Of a DNA stretch of 64,000 nt, positions 35,575 to 43,367 are shown one piece after another. Source of the DNA: an uncultured Eubacterium sp. (GTDB lineage: Bacteria; Bacillota; Clostridia; Oscillospirales; Acutalibacteraceae). The stretch lies in NCBI RefSeq assembly GCF_934525195.1, contig NZ_CAKSZA010000001.1:62001-126000 (forward strand). Direction: 5' to 3'. Positions within the stretch are counted from its first letter, which is position 1. The number at the start of each line of letters is the position of its first letter. Both the position numbers and the translations under genes were made by a program. The notes under the pieces were generated by a model. It had not been told where the DNA came from, ran no database searches, and worked only from the letters and a program-made list of their open reading frames with translations.

Positions 35575-38151
35575 CTAATGATTATTTTCAATTATACTGC
35601 GAATGTTCTCCTCTGCCGATTTCACCTCGCCCTGAAATTCACGGGAGGAAACACGAAGCGCACCGTTGCCGAGAATAATAACCTGCTCAAGAGCATCGGA
35701 GGTGACAACTCTGACCTTGTGCTTTTTTGCCAAATCAAGCGAGGCCTTTTCGATGTACATATCTGCGGTTTCTGCCTCTTTGGTGTAAACAACGGTGATG
35801 TTGTTCACCTTTTCGATTTCACGGTGATTGCCTTTGACCTTGTAGGCATCAAAAACAACAATAACCTCGCATCTCTTATACCCCTGATAATTACAGAGAA
35901 TATTGATGAGTGCATTTCTTGCCCCGTCAATACTGCTGTCGGCAAGATTTTTCAAATTATCCCACGAAAAGATGACATTGTAGCCGTCAACCAAAAGATA
36001 TTCGGGGCCCTCATATTTTGGAGCTTTTGGCATCTTTTTAGGGTTTGGTTTCTCAGTTTTTTCAGTAAAGGTGAAGTGGCTGTTATTTGGATTTTTGTGC
36101 TTAATTTTTCCGTAGGTTTGCTCAAAAATCTCCATAAGTTCTTTATCAAGTGCAAACAAATCGTTTTTGTCTGCATAGCTTGACATCCTGCCGACCGATT
36201 GACTTGGGGCGTACTCGCTTTTCGGTGTTGACAGTATGCTCGGCAAGTGCATATGACTTTTGACCTCGTCCCACTTTACATTATAGCCTGCGCCCTTTGA
36301 ACAGAACACGGAATCACAAGTGTTGTCGGTGTCGCTGTCGGGATTATAATCAAATTCTGCAATCACTTCATCGGCATTATGGCACGGCTCATAGCCTTTG
36401 AGAGTGCACGAAAGTTTGCCCACTCCACGGGTATACTGACGCACTGTGCCTGCATAATCGCACATTGCCGAAACGGGAGCAGAACCTGTCAAAACAGACA
36501 TTTCCCCGTCCGATTCGGGAGAGTTAAAAGTGCCGTGCATAAGCTGAATATCGGACATTGCCCTACCGACATTTTCGTTTGGAACTTCAAGAACAAAATC
36601 ATAATACGGCTCAAGCAAAACACTTTTTGCACTGCGGAGTCCTTGGCGAACGGCACGATAGGTTGCCTGCCTGAAGTCACCGCCCTCGGTGTGTTTTGGG
36701 TGTGCCTTACCCGATTTCAAGATAATTTCCATATCGGTTATCGGCGAACCTGTCAACACACCGATATGAGTTTTTTCATACAAATGAGTGAGGATGAGTC
36801 TCTGCCAGTTTTTATCGAGAACATCCTCTTTGCAATCGGTTTTGAACACAAGTCCGCTGCCTCGTTTGCCGGGTTTCAACAGCAAATGCACCTCGGCATA
36901 ATGGCGGAGCGGTTCAAAGTGACCGACCCCCTCGACCGCTTCTTCAATAGTTTCTTTATAAATTATACTGCCCTTGCCAAAGGATATTTCAATACCAAAT
37001 CTGTCGGCAAAGAGCGTTTGCAAAACTTCAAGCTGAATATCACCCATAAGTTTGATGTGAATTTCGGAATAACGCTCGTTCCACTCGACTTTTAACTGCG
37101 GGTCTTCTGCCTCCAAAATACGCATATCCGACAACACGGTGTGAGCGTCTGTTCCGTCGGGAACATTGACGGTATATGTCAAAACAGGGGTAAGAACAGG
37201 CATTGACGAATTATCCTCAACGCCCAAGCCGTCACCCGAATTTGTAAATGTTATGCCCGTTACGGCACAAACTGTGCCTACCGTTGCCTCATCGACAGCG
37301 GTGAATTTTTCGCCCGAATAAAGACGAATTTGATTGACCTTTTCGCCGTTTATGTTTTTCTCACTTTTCAAGATTTCTTTCACTTTCAGCGTGCCGCCCG
37401 TGATTTTCATCATAGTGAGTCGCTGACCTTTATCCTCGGAGATTTTGTACACCTTTGCGCCAAAATCGGAGCCGTACTGCGGTTGCTCAGTGTAATCATT
37501 GATTAAATCCATAAAGGCGTCAACACCGTCAAGTTTGAGCGCAGAGCCGAACATACAAGGAAAAACTTTTCTGTTTTTAATTGCAGAAGCGACATCCTGT
37601 TTGCCGAGGCTGTCCTCCTCGTATTTTTCAAGAAGAACATCATCGCACAAGGCAATATTTTCGTTCAACTCATCATCGGGCAAAGTGAAGTCAACGCAAC
37701 TGTCGCTCAATTTGGTTTTCAGCTGATAGAGAACAATATCCTTGTCTGCGCCGTCCAAATCGGTCTTATTAACAAAAATAAAGCAGGGCACTTTATACTT
37801 TGCAAGGAGTTTCCACAGAGTTTGAGTGTGGCTTTGAACACCGTCGGTTGCGCTGATGACCAAAATTGCGTAATCGAGCACTTGAAGTGTTCGCTCGGTT
37901 TCAGCAGAAAAATCAACATGCCCCGGCGTGTCAATAAGCGTTATATCCGTGTCCTTGTATTTAAGCAGTGCCTGCTTTGAAAAAATCGTTATTCCTCGTG
38001 AGCGTTCAAGAGAAAATGTGTCCAAAAAAGAATTTTTGCTGTCTACCCTGCCGAGCTTTGAAATAGTGCCCGAATGATACAGCATAGCCTCAGATAATGT
38101 GGTTTTGCCCGAATCAACATGCGCAAGTATGCCGACAACAATCTTTTTCAT
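35575..38151 (-). CDS. TetM/EF-G-like GTPase fused to a Rae1/YacP NYN nuclease
   Basis: 858 residues. About 1-640 is a ribosome-protection-type translational GTPase: G1 AHVDSGKTT, DTPGHVDF (74-81), NKTD (128-131), then EF-G domains II-V (TEGGDFRQATYRAVRQG, SKGAGYNVKWDEVKSHMHLP). A Lys/Pro-rich linker follows (about 640-715). Residues 717-858 form a complete NYN/YacP domain with LLVDGYNVIF, VVFDAY, TKEAETAD, VTSDALEQ and GNGALRVSSRE, matching Bacillus Rae1, the A-site mRNA endonuclease. TetM is about 639 residues and lacks this domain. The TetM domain-IV YSPVST loop is replaced by AHPKHTEG (483-490), so tetracycline resistance is unlikely. GAGGTGAG precedes ATG. Confidence 0.9.
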   Translation of the reverse strand: MKKIVVGILAHVDSGKTTLSEAMLYHSGTISKLGRVDSKNSFLDTFSLERSRGITIFSKQALLKYKDTDITLIDTPGHVDFSAETERTLQVLDYAILVISATDGVQSHTQTLWKLLAKYKVPCFIFVNKTDLDGADKDIVLYQLKTKLSDSCVDFTLPDDELNENIALCDDVLLEKYEEDSLGKQDVASAIKNRKVFPCMFGSALKLDGVDAFMDLINDYTEQPQYGSDFGAKVYKISEDKGQRLTMMKITGGTLKVKEILKSEKNINGEKVNQIRLYSGEKFTAVDEATVGTVCAVTGITFTNSGDGLGVEDNSSMPVLTPVLTYTVNVPDGTDAHTVLSDMRILEAEDPQLKVEWNERYSEIHIKLMGDIQLEVLQTLFADRFGIEISFGKGSIIYKETIEEAVEGVGHFEPLRHYAEVHLLLKPGKRGSGLVFKTDCKEDVLDKNWQRLILTHLYEKTHIGVLTGSPITDMEIILKSGKAHPKHTEGGDFRQATYRAVRQGLRSAKSVLLEPYYDFVLEVPNENVGRAMSDIQLMHGTFNSPESDGEMSVLTGSAPVSAMCDYAGTVRQYTRGVGKLSCTLKGYEPCHNADEVIAEFDYNPDSDTDNTCDSVFCSKGAGYNVKWDEVKSHMHLPSILSTPKSEYAPSQSVGRMSSYADKNDLFALDKELMEIFEQTYGKIKHKNPNNSHFTFTEKTEKPNPKKMPKAPKYEGPEYLLVDGYNVIFSWDNLKNLADSSIDGARNALINILCNYQGYKRCEVIVVFDAYKVKGNHREIEKVNNITVVYTKEAETADMYIEKASLDLAKKHKVRVVTSDALEQVIILGNGALRVSSREFQGEVKSAEENIRSIIENNH

Positions 38152-38181
38152 TTTCTCACCTCACGATATTTTATATTAAAT

Positions 38182-38210
38182 ATAATATCATATCACGAGC
38201 CGAATGTAAA
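38182..38210 (-). promoter_or_regulatory. Promoter of the GTPase-nuclease fusion gene
   Basis: Minus strand TTTACA (38210-38205), 17-bp spacer, TATTAT (38187-38182), in the 60-bp gap after the yolD-like gene. Confidence 0.55.
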
Positions 38211-38211
38211 A

Positions 38212-38604
38212 TTATATTTCTATTTTAACAATATCGTCAATCGGAATTTCCGTGCCGTCAATCAAAATCCTGCGTGCAAAAGAATCTATCTTTTTTACAC
38301 CGCCGACTTTGGTTACATAAGCACCGCCCGATTTGAGTTTATCGGGCACAAAATAAGTGACTGACACCTCGGCAATTTCGCCCAAATTATATGAAATATA
38401 CTGCAAAGCGTCATTGAGCGCCTCAATTTCGTTTTCGTCAAGAATTACCCTTTCGTCCGTCACACGGGCAGTTTCGGCAATTTCGTCCTCAAAGCCTTTC
38501 AATGCGGCAAACGAAGCGAACTGTGCCGAGCGTTGAGCCACAGAAAGATGCGCCCTCTTGGTTGAGGTGTGATGTGGCAAAGATATAATATCGTCATATT
38601 TCAT
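38212..38604 (-). CDS. YolD-like protein
   Basis: 130 residues from MKYDDIISLPHHTSTKRAHLS. The short N-terminal motif with RAHLSVAQRSAQFASFAALKGF is the YolD-like family signature, usually encoded just after a Y-family polymerase. The ATG at 38604 overlaps the polymerase stop (ATGA). A longer frame to 38751 is inside the polymerase gene and is rejected. Its exact role is unknown, probably DNA damage or UV related. Confidence 0.85.
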   Translation of the reverse strand: MKYDDIISLPHHTSTKRAHLSVAQRSAQFASFAALKGFEDEIAETARVTDERVILDENEIEALNDALQYISYNLGEIAEVSVTYFVPDKLKSGGAYVTKVGGVKKIDSFARRILIDGTEIPIDDIVKIEI

Positions 38605-40094
38605 TCCGCCTTGTGACCTCCCACCTGATTGTTGCGTTCTATCGTTGTGGCACATTCCTGCAAATTTGTACCTTTGAGAATTGCGTTTTTGCCGTATCGT
38701 TTTTGAATACGAAGCATAGCGTTTTGCAGGCTTCGCTCTTTTTTCAAGCAATCTTCTTGTGCCTTTATTTTTGAATAATCGGTGAAGAAATCAAGCTGAC
38801 AAATCTGCGGTTCAACCTTATTTTCATCGGTTATGTGATTTGCGGAAATATTGACCTTGCGAACAGACAAATTCCTGTCGGCAATCCTGAAAAGCACAGC
38901 CAATGCAGTTTCAACAATTAGTTTTGACGATGAAGTCAAGCGGTTTATATTCCCTGTTCCGTGTGCGTGCTTCGGAACTTTTCTGCCGTAGCCGTCAATC
39001 GTGATTTCGCCCTTATATCCGTTTTTTACATTTTCTATATCATAGTTAAGCGTGAGCACAATTTGGTCGGTTGTAACCCCTTTGTCCACTAAATCAAGTG
39101 CAAGAAGTTCTGCCATTTCACGCACGATAACGGTTGTTTCGTCAAAGCTGTACGGTCGGGTTAGCACCTGACCGGAGCTGATGCTTTTGGTGTCGGGCTT
39201 ATACGACTTAACATCCTCAATTGTGCAAGGTTCCCAACCCCAAGCATGGTCTATGATAAGTTCGGCGTTAATGCCGAAAAGTCGATACAGCAAATCCTCG
39301 TTGTAAAATTCATTTGACGAACCGACGGAACATTTTGCAATGTCGCCCATCGTGTAAATTCCAACGCTTTCAAGCCGTTTTGCAATTCCCTTGCCGACAC
39401 GCCAAAAATCAGTAATCGGACGATAATTCCACAACTTTTGACGATAAGACATTTCGTCAAGTTCAGCAATTCTGACACCGTTTTCATCGGCATCAATATG
39501 CTTGGCAACAATATCCATAGCGACCTTGCAAAGATACATATTTGTGCCTATTCCCGCAGTGGCGGTTATACCCGTTTCGTCAAGAACGGCTTTTATCATA
39601 TTCATTGCCATTTGATGAGCGGTGATTCCCGAAGTGCGGAGATACCTCGTTGCATCAATAAACACCTCGTCAATCGAATAAACCAAAATATCTTCGGGCG
39701 ACACAAAGCTTGAATATATGGCAAAAATCCTGTTGCTGTATTTTTTGTAGAGATTCATCCGAGGCGGAGCAACGATATACGACAGTTTCAGTTCGTTATC
39801 CGTCAACTCATCTGCGTTGTAAGATTCGCCCTTAAATTCGGCATAATTATTTTTCAATTTGCGATTATTATTGACCTGACGGACACGCTCAACAACTTCA
39901 AAAAGTCTTGCTCTGCCCGGAATACCGTACGCTTTAAGCGACGGAGAAACGGCAAGGCAAATGGTCTTTTCCGTTCTGCTGTCATCAGCGACAACAAGAT
40001 TGTTTTTCAGCGGGTCAAGCCCACGTTCAACGCACTCAACAGAGGCATAGAACGACTTTAAATCTATTGCAATATATGTTTTTTGCTTTGCCAT
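38601..40094 (-). CDS. Y-family DNA polymerase (UmuC/UvrX type)
   Basis: Translesion polymerase, 497 residues, longer than DinB (about 350). Palm motifs: YIAIDLKSFYASVEC with a catalytic Asp and VYSIDEVFIDAT with the catalytic Asp/Glu pair. It has a helix-hairpin-helix thumb (FWRVGKGIAKRLESVGI) and a little-finger domain. The type with YolD downstream is common on mobile elements and in SOS regulons of Firmicutes. GGAGG precedes ATG. A LexA-like site overlaps its promoter. Confidence 0.93.
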   Translation of the reverse strand: MAKQKTYIAIDLKSFYASVECVERGLDPLKNNLVVADDSRTEKTICLAVSPSLKAYGIPGRARLFEVVERVRQVNNNRKLKNNYAEFKGESYNADELTDNELKLSYIVAPPRMNLYKKYSNRIFAIYSSFVSPEDILVYSIDEVFIDATRYLRTSGITAHQMAMNMIKAVLDETGITATAGIGTNMYLCKVAMDIVAKHIDADENGVRIAELDEMSYRQKLWNYRPITDFWRVGKGIAKRLESVGIYTMGDIAKCSVGSSNEFYNEDLLYRLFGINAELIIDHAWGWEPCTIEDVKSYKPDTKSISSGQVLTRPYSFDETTVIVREMAELLALDLVDKGVTTDQIVLTLNYDIENVKNGYKGEITIDGYGRKVPKHAHGTGNINRLTSSSKLIVETALAVLFRIADRNLSVRKVNISANHITDENKVEPQICQLDFFTDYSKIKAQEDCLKKERSLQNAMLRIQKRYGKNAILKGTNLQECATTIERNNQVGGHKAE

Positions 40095-40133
40095 AAAAAT
40101 GCCTCCATATAGATATTATTAGTTACTGAAAAC

Positions 40134-40173
40134 ATTATATCACACAAAAAGCAAAAATCAATACAAATGTTCG
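40134..40173 (-). promoter_or_regulatory. Polymerase promoter with LexA-like box
   Basis: Minus strand -10 TATAAT (40139-40134), with a weak -35 TTGATT. CGAACATTTGTATT (40173-40160) overlaps the -35 and agrees with the Gram-positive LexA box CGAACRNRYGTTYC at 11 of 14 positions. The second half-site is imperfect. Confidence 0.4.
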
Positions 40174-40223
40174 ATTTTTGTTTAAAAGAGAAAATTTTGG
40201 TACAATTAAGCAATAAAACAAAA

Positions 40224-40285
40224 GCACATCAAAAGATGTGCAAAAAGTAAAACAGCAACCACCAAATGGTGATTGCTGTTTTTTT
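40224..40285 (-). terminator. Tandem terminator hairpins
   Basis: Two minus-strand hairpins: one at 40251-40280 (14-bp stem with one mismatch, core CACCA/TGGTG), and GCACATC / GATGTGC (40224-40241) followed by TTTTGTTTT. The first also has a run of seven Ts on the plus strand. No intact gene feeds them. Upstream lies only a tRNA-like fragment. Confidence 0.6.
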
Positions 40286-40302
40286 GTGCGTAGACGGGAC
40301 TT
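40286..40302 (-). pseudogene. Fragment resembling the 3' end of tRNA-Leu
   Basis: GTGCGTAGACGGGACTT on the plus strand matches GTGCGAGAGACGGGACTT at the 3' end of the intact tRNA-Leu nearby, with one gap and one mismatch. Like the intact gene it is followed on the minus strand by a hairpin containing CACCA/TGGTG. It looks like a decayed tRNA duplicate. Confidence 0.5.
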
Positions 40303-40328
40303 TCGTCAAGATACATTCCGTGTTCAAA

Positions 40329-40400
40329 TTCTTTTGCGAGCAAAAGAACAACAAACACTACATATATCTTTCCTCTCCCCACAAAGTCTAACGGACTTTG
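40329..40400. other. Intergenic stretch with two further hairpins, no gene
   Basis: TTCTTTTGC-GA-GCAAAAGAA (40329-40348) is a perfect inverted repeat. CAAAGTC-N5-GACTTTG (40382-40400) extends with CTCC/GGAG. The gap 40095-40479 between the polymerase and tRNA genes contains no open frame with a ribosome site. It holds the promoter, the hairpins and the tRNA fragment only. Confidence 0.55.
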
Positions 40401-40442
40401 CGGAGACCCCATACAAGACAATTCAAATCATACATCTCATAG

Positions 40443-40474
40443 CAAAAAAAAGTAGACACCAAATGGTGTCTACT
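40443..40474 (-). terminator. Terminator of tRNA-Leu
   Basis: Perfect stem AGTAGACACC / GGTGTCTACT (40451-40474) with a long T run on the minus strand, starting five bases after the CCA end. Confidence 0.9.
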
Positions 40475-40479
40475 TTTTT

Positions 40480-40564
40480 TGGTGCGAGAGACGGGACTTG
40501 AACCCGTACGAGTCGCCCCACACGCCCCTCAAACGTGCGCGTCTGCCGATTCCGCCACTCTCGC
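40480..40564 (-). tRNA. tRNA-Leu, anticodon GAG
   Basis: 85 bases including an encoded CCA. Acceptor stem GCGAGAG / CTCTCGC, D-arm TGGCGGAATCGGCAGAC, anticodon loop TTTGAGG (anticodon GAG), a long class II variable arm, and T-arm GGGTTCAAGTCCC. It reads CUC/CUU codons. Own promoter and terminator. Confidence 0.96.
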
Positions 40565-40577
40565 GTCAACAGTTAGA

Positions 40578-40606
40578 AGTATAACAGAACCGGCTACAAA
40601 TGTCAA
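40578..40606 (-). promoter_or_regulatory. tRNA-Leu promoter
   Basis: Minus strand TTGACA (40606-40601), 17-bp spacer, TATACT (40583-40578), 13 bp before the tRNA 5' end. Confidence 0.85.
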
Positions 40607-40643
40607 CACTTTTTTTAAATTTTTTTAAAGTTTTTTTGACCGC

Positions 40644-41297
40644 TTAAAATAAGCTTGATATGTAGCTCGTTTCGTCTATTATCACGGACGGATGCTCGGC
40701 AAAAAGAGTTTCGAAAGACCTGAAGCCCCAAGAGCAACCTACTGCTTCTATATTGGCATTTTTGGCTGTTCGCATATCAACCTCGCTGTCGCCGAAGAAA
40801 ATTGCCTCTGTCGGCTTGCAATCAACTGCCGAAAGTGCTCTCAAAGTGGTTGTCGGGTCGGGCTTGGTCGGAAGTCCGTCTATGCAACCTGTGATGAAAT
40901 CAAAAAATCCTTTGCCGAAAATATGCTCAACCATACCATGAGCAGCAATGTCGGGTTTGTTTGAAACAACGCAAAGTTTCACTCCCATATCCTTGAGAAT
41001 TTGGAGTTGCTCCTTTATGCCGTCATAAGCGTGAGCATGGTCAAGCTTGATTTCGTCATATATAATCTTAAATTCTTCGTATCTTTCATTAAGTGTTTGC
41101 TCGTCCAAAGTATGATTGAAAGCCCGCTCAACAAGTTTTTTTGCACCGTTGCCAACAAACTTTTTGTAATCATCCAAAGACCAATTAGCTTCAAAGTTAT
41201 GCTTTTTAAGCAAGATTTCGGTTGCACCTGCCAAATCATCAATAGTGTTGACAAGTGTGCCGTCCAAATCAAATATTGCACATTTAATTTTGCTCAT
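40644..41297 (-). CDS. HAD-superfamily phosphatase (phosphoglycolate phosphatase-like)
   Basis: 217 residues from MSKIKCAIFDLDGTLVNT. HAD motif I is DLDGT, motif II is VVSNK, the conserved Lys is in LPTKPDP, and motif IV is FFGDSEVDM. It has a helical cap of the Gph/PgmB type, so 2-phosphoglycolate or a sugar phosphate is a likely substrate. GGGTGAT precedes ATG 41297, which overlaps the potD end by 14 bases. A longer start at 41357 is rejected. Last gene of the pot operon. Confidence 0.88.
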   Translation of the reverse strand: MSKIKCAIFDLDGTLVNTIDDLAGATEILLKKHNFEANWSLDDYKKFVGNGAKKLVERAFNHTLDEQTLNERYEEFKIIYDEIKLDHAHAYDGIKEQLQILKDMGVKLCVVSNKPDIAAHGMVEHIFGKGFFDFITGCIDGLPTKPDPTTTLRALSAVDCKPTEAIFFGDSEVDMRTAKNANIEAVGCSWGFRSFETLFAEHPSVIIDETSYISSLF

Positions 41298-42555
41298 ACA
41301 AATCACCCAAATCCTGTTCTTTATCCTTTTTTCGTTTTCTGACAAAATAGGTGGCAACCGCTATAACAACAACACCTGCCACTACGCCCGATTCAATATA
41401 AATCTTGCGTTCCGTTTTTTTGCTGTTTACAGAGAGATTTCCGCTTTTTACGCTTGACCAAAGATTGTTTTCAAGTTCAAGAATATTCTGCGGAAGATTT
41501 GCAAAAACCTCGCTCACAGGCGCAGGGTCGGGATAAACCGCATCGTTGCCGTAAAGCGAACATTCATCATTTTCCTGCACAGCCTTGTTTGCGGAAGCAT
41601 AGAAAATATACTCCTCGTTTGCAAGTGCAACTTCCGGCTCTTGCATAAAGTTTATGAACGCTTCTGCGCCTTTTTTGTTCTGTGTGCATTTTGGAATACA
41701 AAAAGCGTCATAAAAAGCATTTACGCCCTCTTTTGGATAAGCATAGCCTAAATCGGGATTGTTCTCGTTCATAAGAACATAATCGCCGACATAATAAGTT
41801 GCAAATGCGTACTCGCCCGATTCCATAAGATTGAACACCTCGTCCATAACATAAACGGGATTAACCTTGTCTTTTTGCTCGGCAAGCAGTTTTGCGGCAT
41901 CCACCCAATCCTGCTCATTTTGAGTGTTCAGGCTTTGACCCAACAATTTTTGAGCAATAGCAAACGCATCACGGCTGTTGTTGAACATCAGCACCTTACC
42001 CTTGTACTGCTCGTCCCACAAGACTTTCCAAGAGTCGGGTTTTTCTTTAACCAACTTCTTATTATATATAAGAACGGTATAGCCTGTATTGAAGCAAACA
42101 GAATACTTCTGTTCGGGGTCAAACGGAAGATTCAGGCAATCCTCACGCATATACTTCATATTCGGAATATTTGAATAATCAAGCGGAAGAAGCATATCTT
42201 CGTCAATAAGACGCTCAACCATATAGTCGGACGGAGTGATTACATCATAAGAAACGCCGCCGCCCGAAAGCTTGGAATACATATTCTCGTTTGATTCAAA
42301 ATTGGTATAATTGACTTTTGCACCCGTAAGTTTTTCAAACTCACGGACAACATCCATTGAGCCTTCTCCGCCATCGGAAATATACTCACCCCAGTTGTAC
42401 ACATTGACAGTTGTTCCCTGAAGTCCAAGCGACTTATAATAAGCCTTTTGCTCATCGGAAAAATAGTCCTCATCTGCATAAGCTGTGACATTCATCAACG
42501 GCAAAGCACACACAAGGCACATAAGAAAAGCAACAATTCTTCTCAATTTTTTCAT
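41284..42555 (-). CDS. potD: Spermidine/putrescine-binding protein PotD, C-terminally anchored
   Basis: 423 residues: a signal peptide (cleavage near AYA-DED), then a polyamine-type periplasmic-binding domain (VNVYNWGEYISDG, YDVITPSDYMVERL, LPFDPEQKYSVCF). It has no lipobox Cys. A C-terminal transmembrane helix (SGVVAGVVVIAVATYFV) with a basic KKDK tail would anchor it instead. This is unusual for a Gram-positive binding protein. GGAGG precedes ATG. Coupled to potC (ATGA). Confidence 0.92.
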   Translation of the reverse strand: MKKLRRIVAFLMCLVCALPLMNVTAYADEDYFSDEQKAYYKSLGLQGTTVNVYNWGEYISDGGEGSMDVVREFEKLTGAKVNYTNFESNENMYSKLSGGGVSYDVITPSDYMVERLIDEDMLLPLDYSNIPNMKYMREDCLNLPFDPEQKYSVCFNTGYTVLIYNKKLVKEKPDSWKVLWDEQYKGKVLMFNNSRDAFAIAQKLLGQSLNTQNEQDWVDAAKLLAEQKDKVNPVYVMDEVFNLMESGEYAFATYYVGDYVLMNENNPDLGYAYPKEGVNAFYDAFCIPKCTQNKKGAEAFINFMQEPEVALANEEYIFYASANKAVQENDECSLYGNDAVYPDPAPVSEVFANLPQNILELENNLWSSVKSGNLSVNSKKTERKIYIESGVVAGVVVIAVATYFVRKRKKDKEQDLGDLYEQN

Positions 42556-43367
42556 CCTCGTGCCTCCTTTTTTTCCGCCCTTGTTTGTGCGATATTCATA
42601 AAAATCAAAAGCACAAGAATGACAAGAAACATAAGGGTTGACAATGCGAACATATCAGGTTTTACTCTCTTTTTGGTGAGAGAGAAAATGTAAATCGGTA
42701 AGGTCTGGAATGACGGTCCGTTGGTGAAATACGATATGATGAAATCATCAAGCGACAATGTGAAAGACATAATACAGCCTGTGATGATGCCGTTCATAAT
42801 TTCGGGCATAACAACCTTAACAAACGCCTTGAACGGTTTGCAACCGAGGTCAACCGCCGCTTCGTAGACATTCATATCAAACTGACGAAGTTTTGGCATA
42901 ACATTCAAAATAACATACGGCAAGCAGAAAGTGACATGAGCAATGAGAAGTGTTGTGAAGCCGAGCACTTCTTTTACATTGACAAGTGCACCGACAAATA
43001 CAAACAAAAGCATCATTGAGATACCTGTTACAATTTCAGGATTCATCATAGGAATGTTTGTGACATTCATCATAGTTTTTTTGTACAATCTGTTTTTCTG
43101 CATAAACAGACCGACCGAAGCCATAACACCAAGCACGGTGGAAACAGCCATTGTTGCAAGAGCAAGCAAAACAGTGTTTTTGAGTGCGTTCATAGCGGCT
43201 GTGTCGTGGAACATCTCAACCCACCAAGAAGTTGAAAAGCCGTCCATAATATAGGTTGAAGAACCTGAATTGAACGAAAACACGGTCATAACGGCAATAG
43301 GTGCGTACAGAAAAACGAAAATGAGCACCATATAAAGCCTTGATGCAAGCGAAACCTTAGTTTTCAT
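42552..43367 (-). CDS. potC: Polyamine ABC transporter permease PotC
   Basis: 271-residue inner-membrane permease with about six helices. The EAA-type coupling loop is YEAAVDLGCKPFKAFVKVVMP. The C-terminus is basic. Its ATG overlaps the potB stop (ATGA). It pairs with PotB and the ATPase PotA to import spermidine or putrescine. Confidence 0.94.
   Translation of the reverse strand: MKTKVSLASRLYMVLIFVFLYAPIAVMTVFSFNSGSSTYIMDGFSTSWWVEMFHDTAAMNALKNTVLLALATMAVSTVLGVMASVGLFMQKNRLYKKTMMNVTNIPMMNPEIVTGISMMLLFVFVGALVNVKEVLGFTTLLIAHVTFCLPYVILNVMPKLRQFDMNVYEAAVDLGCKPFKAFVKVVMPEIMNGIITGCIMSFTLSLDDFIISYFTNGPSFQTLPIYIFSLTKKRVKPDMFALSTLMFLVILVLLIFMNIAQTRAEKKEARG

Noticed and set aside
36379..37095. A 238-codon plus-strand open frame opposite the GTPase-nuclease gene
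   Set aside because: Antisense shadow, with no promoter or ribosome site.
35575..38151. Tetracycline resistance gene (tetM/tetO class)
   Set aside because: The GTPase part is related, but the domain-IV loop that displaces the drug (YSPVST in TetM) is replaced by AHPKHTEG, and a nuclease domain is added. Resistance cannot be supported from sequence.
38212..40094. Integrated mobile element around the Y-family polymerase
   Set aside because: Such polymerases are common on conjugative elements, but no integrase, relaxase or clear attachment repeats are in the window. Only the tRNA fragment hints at one.
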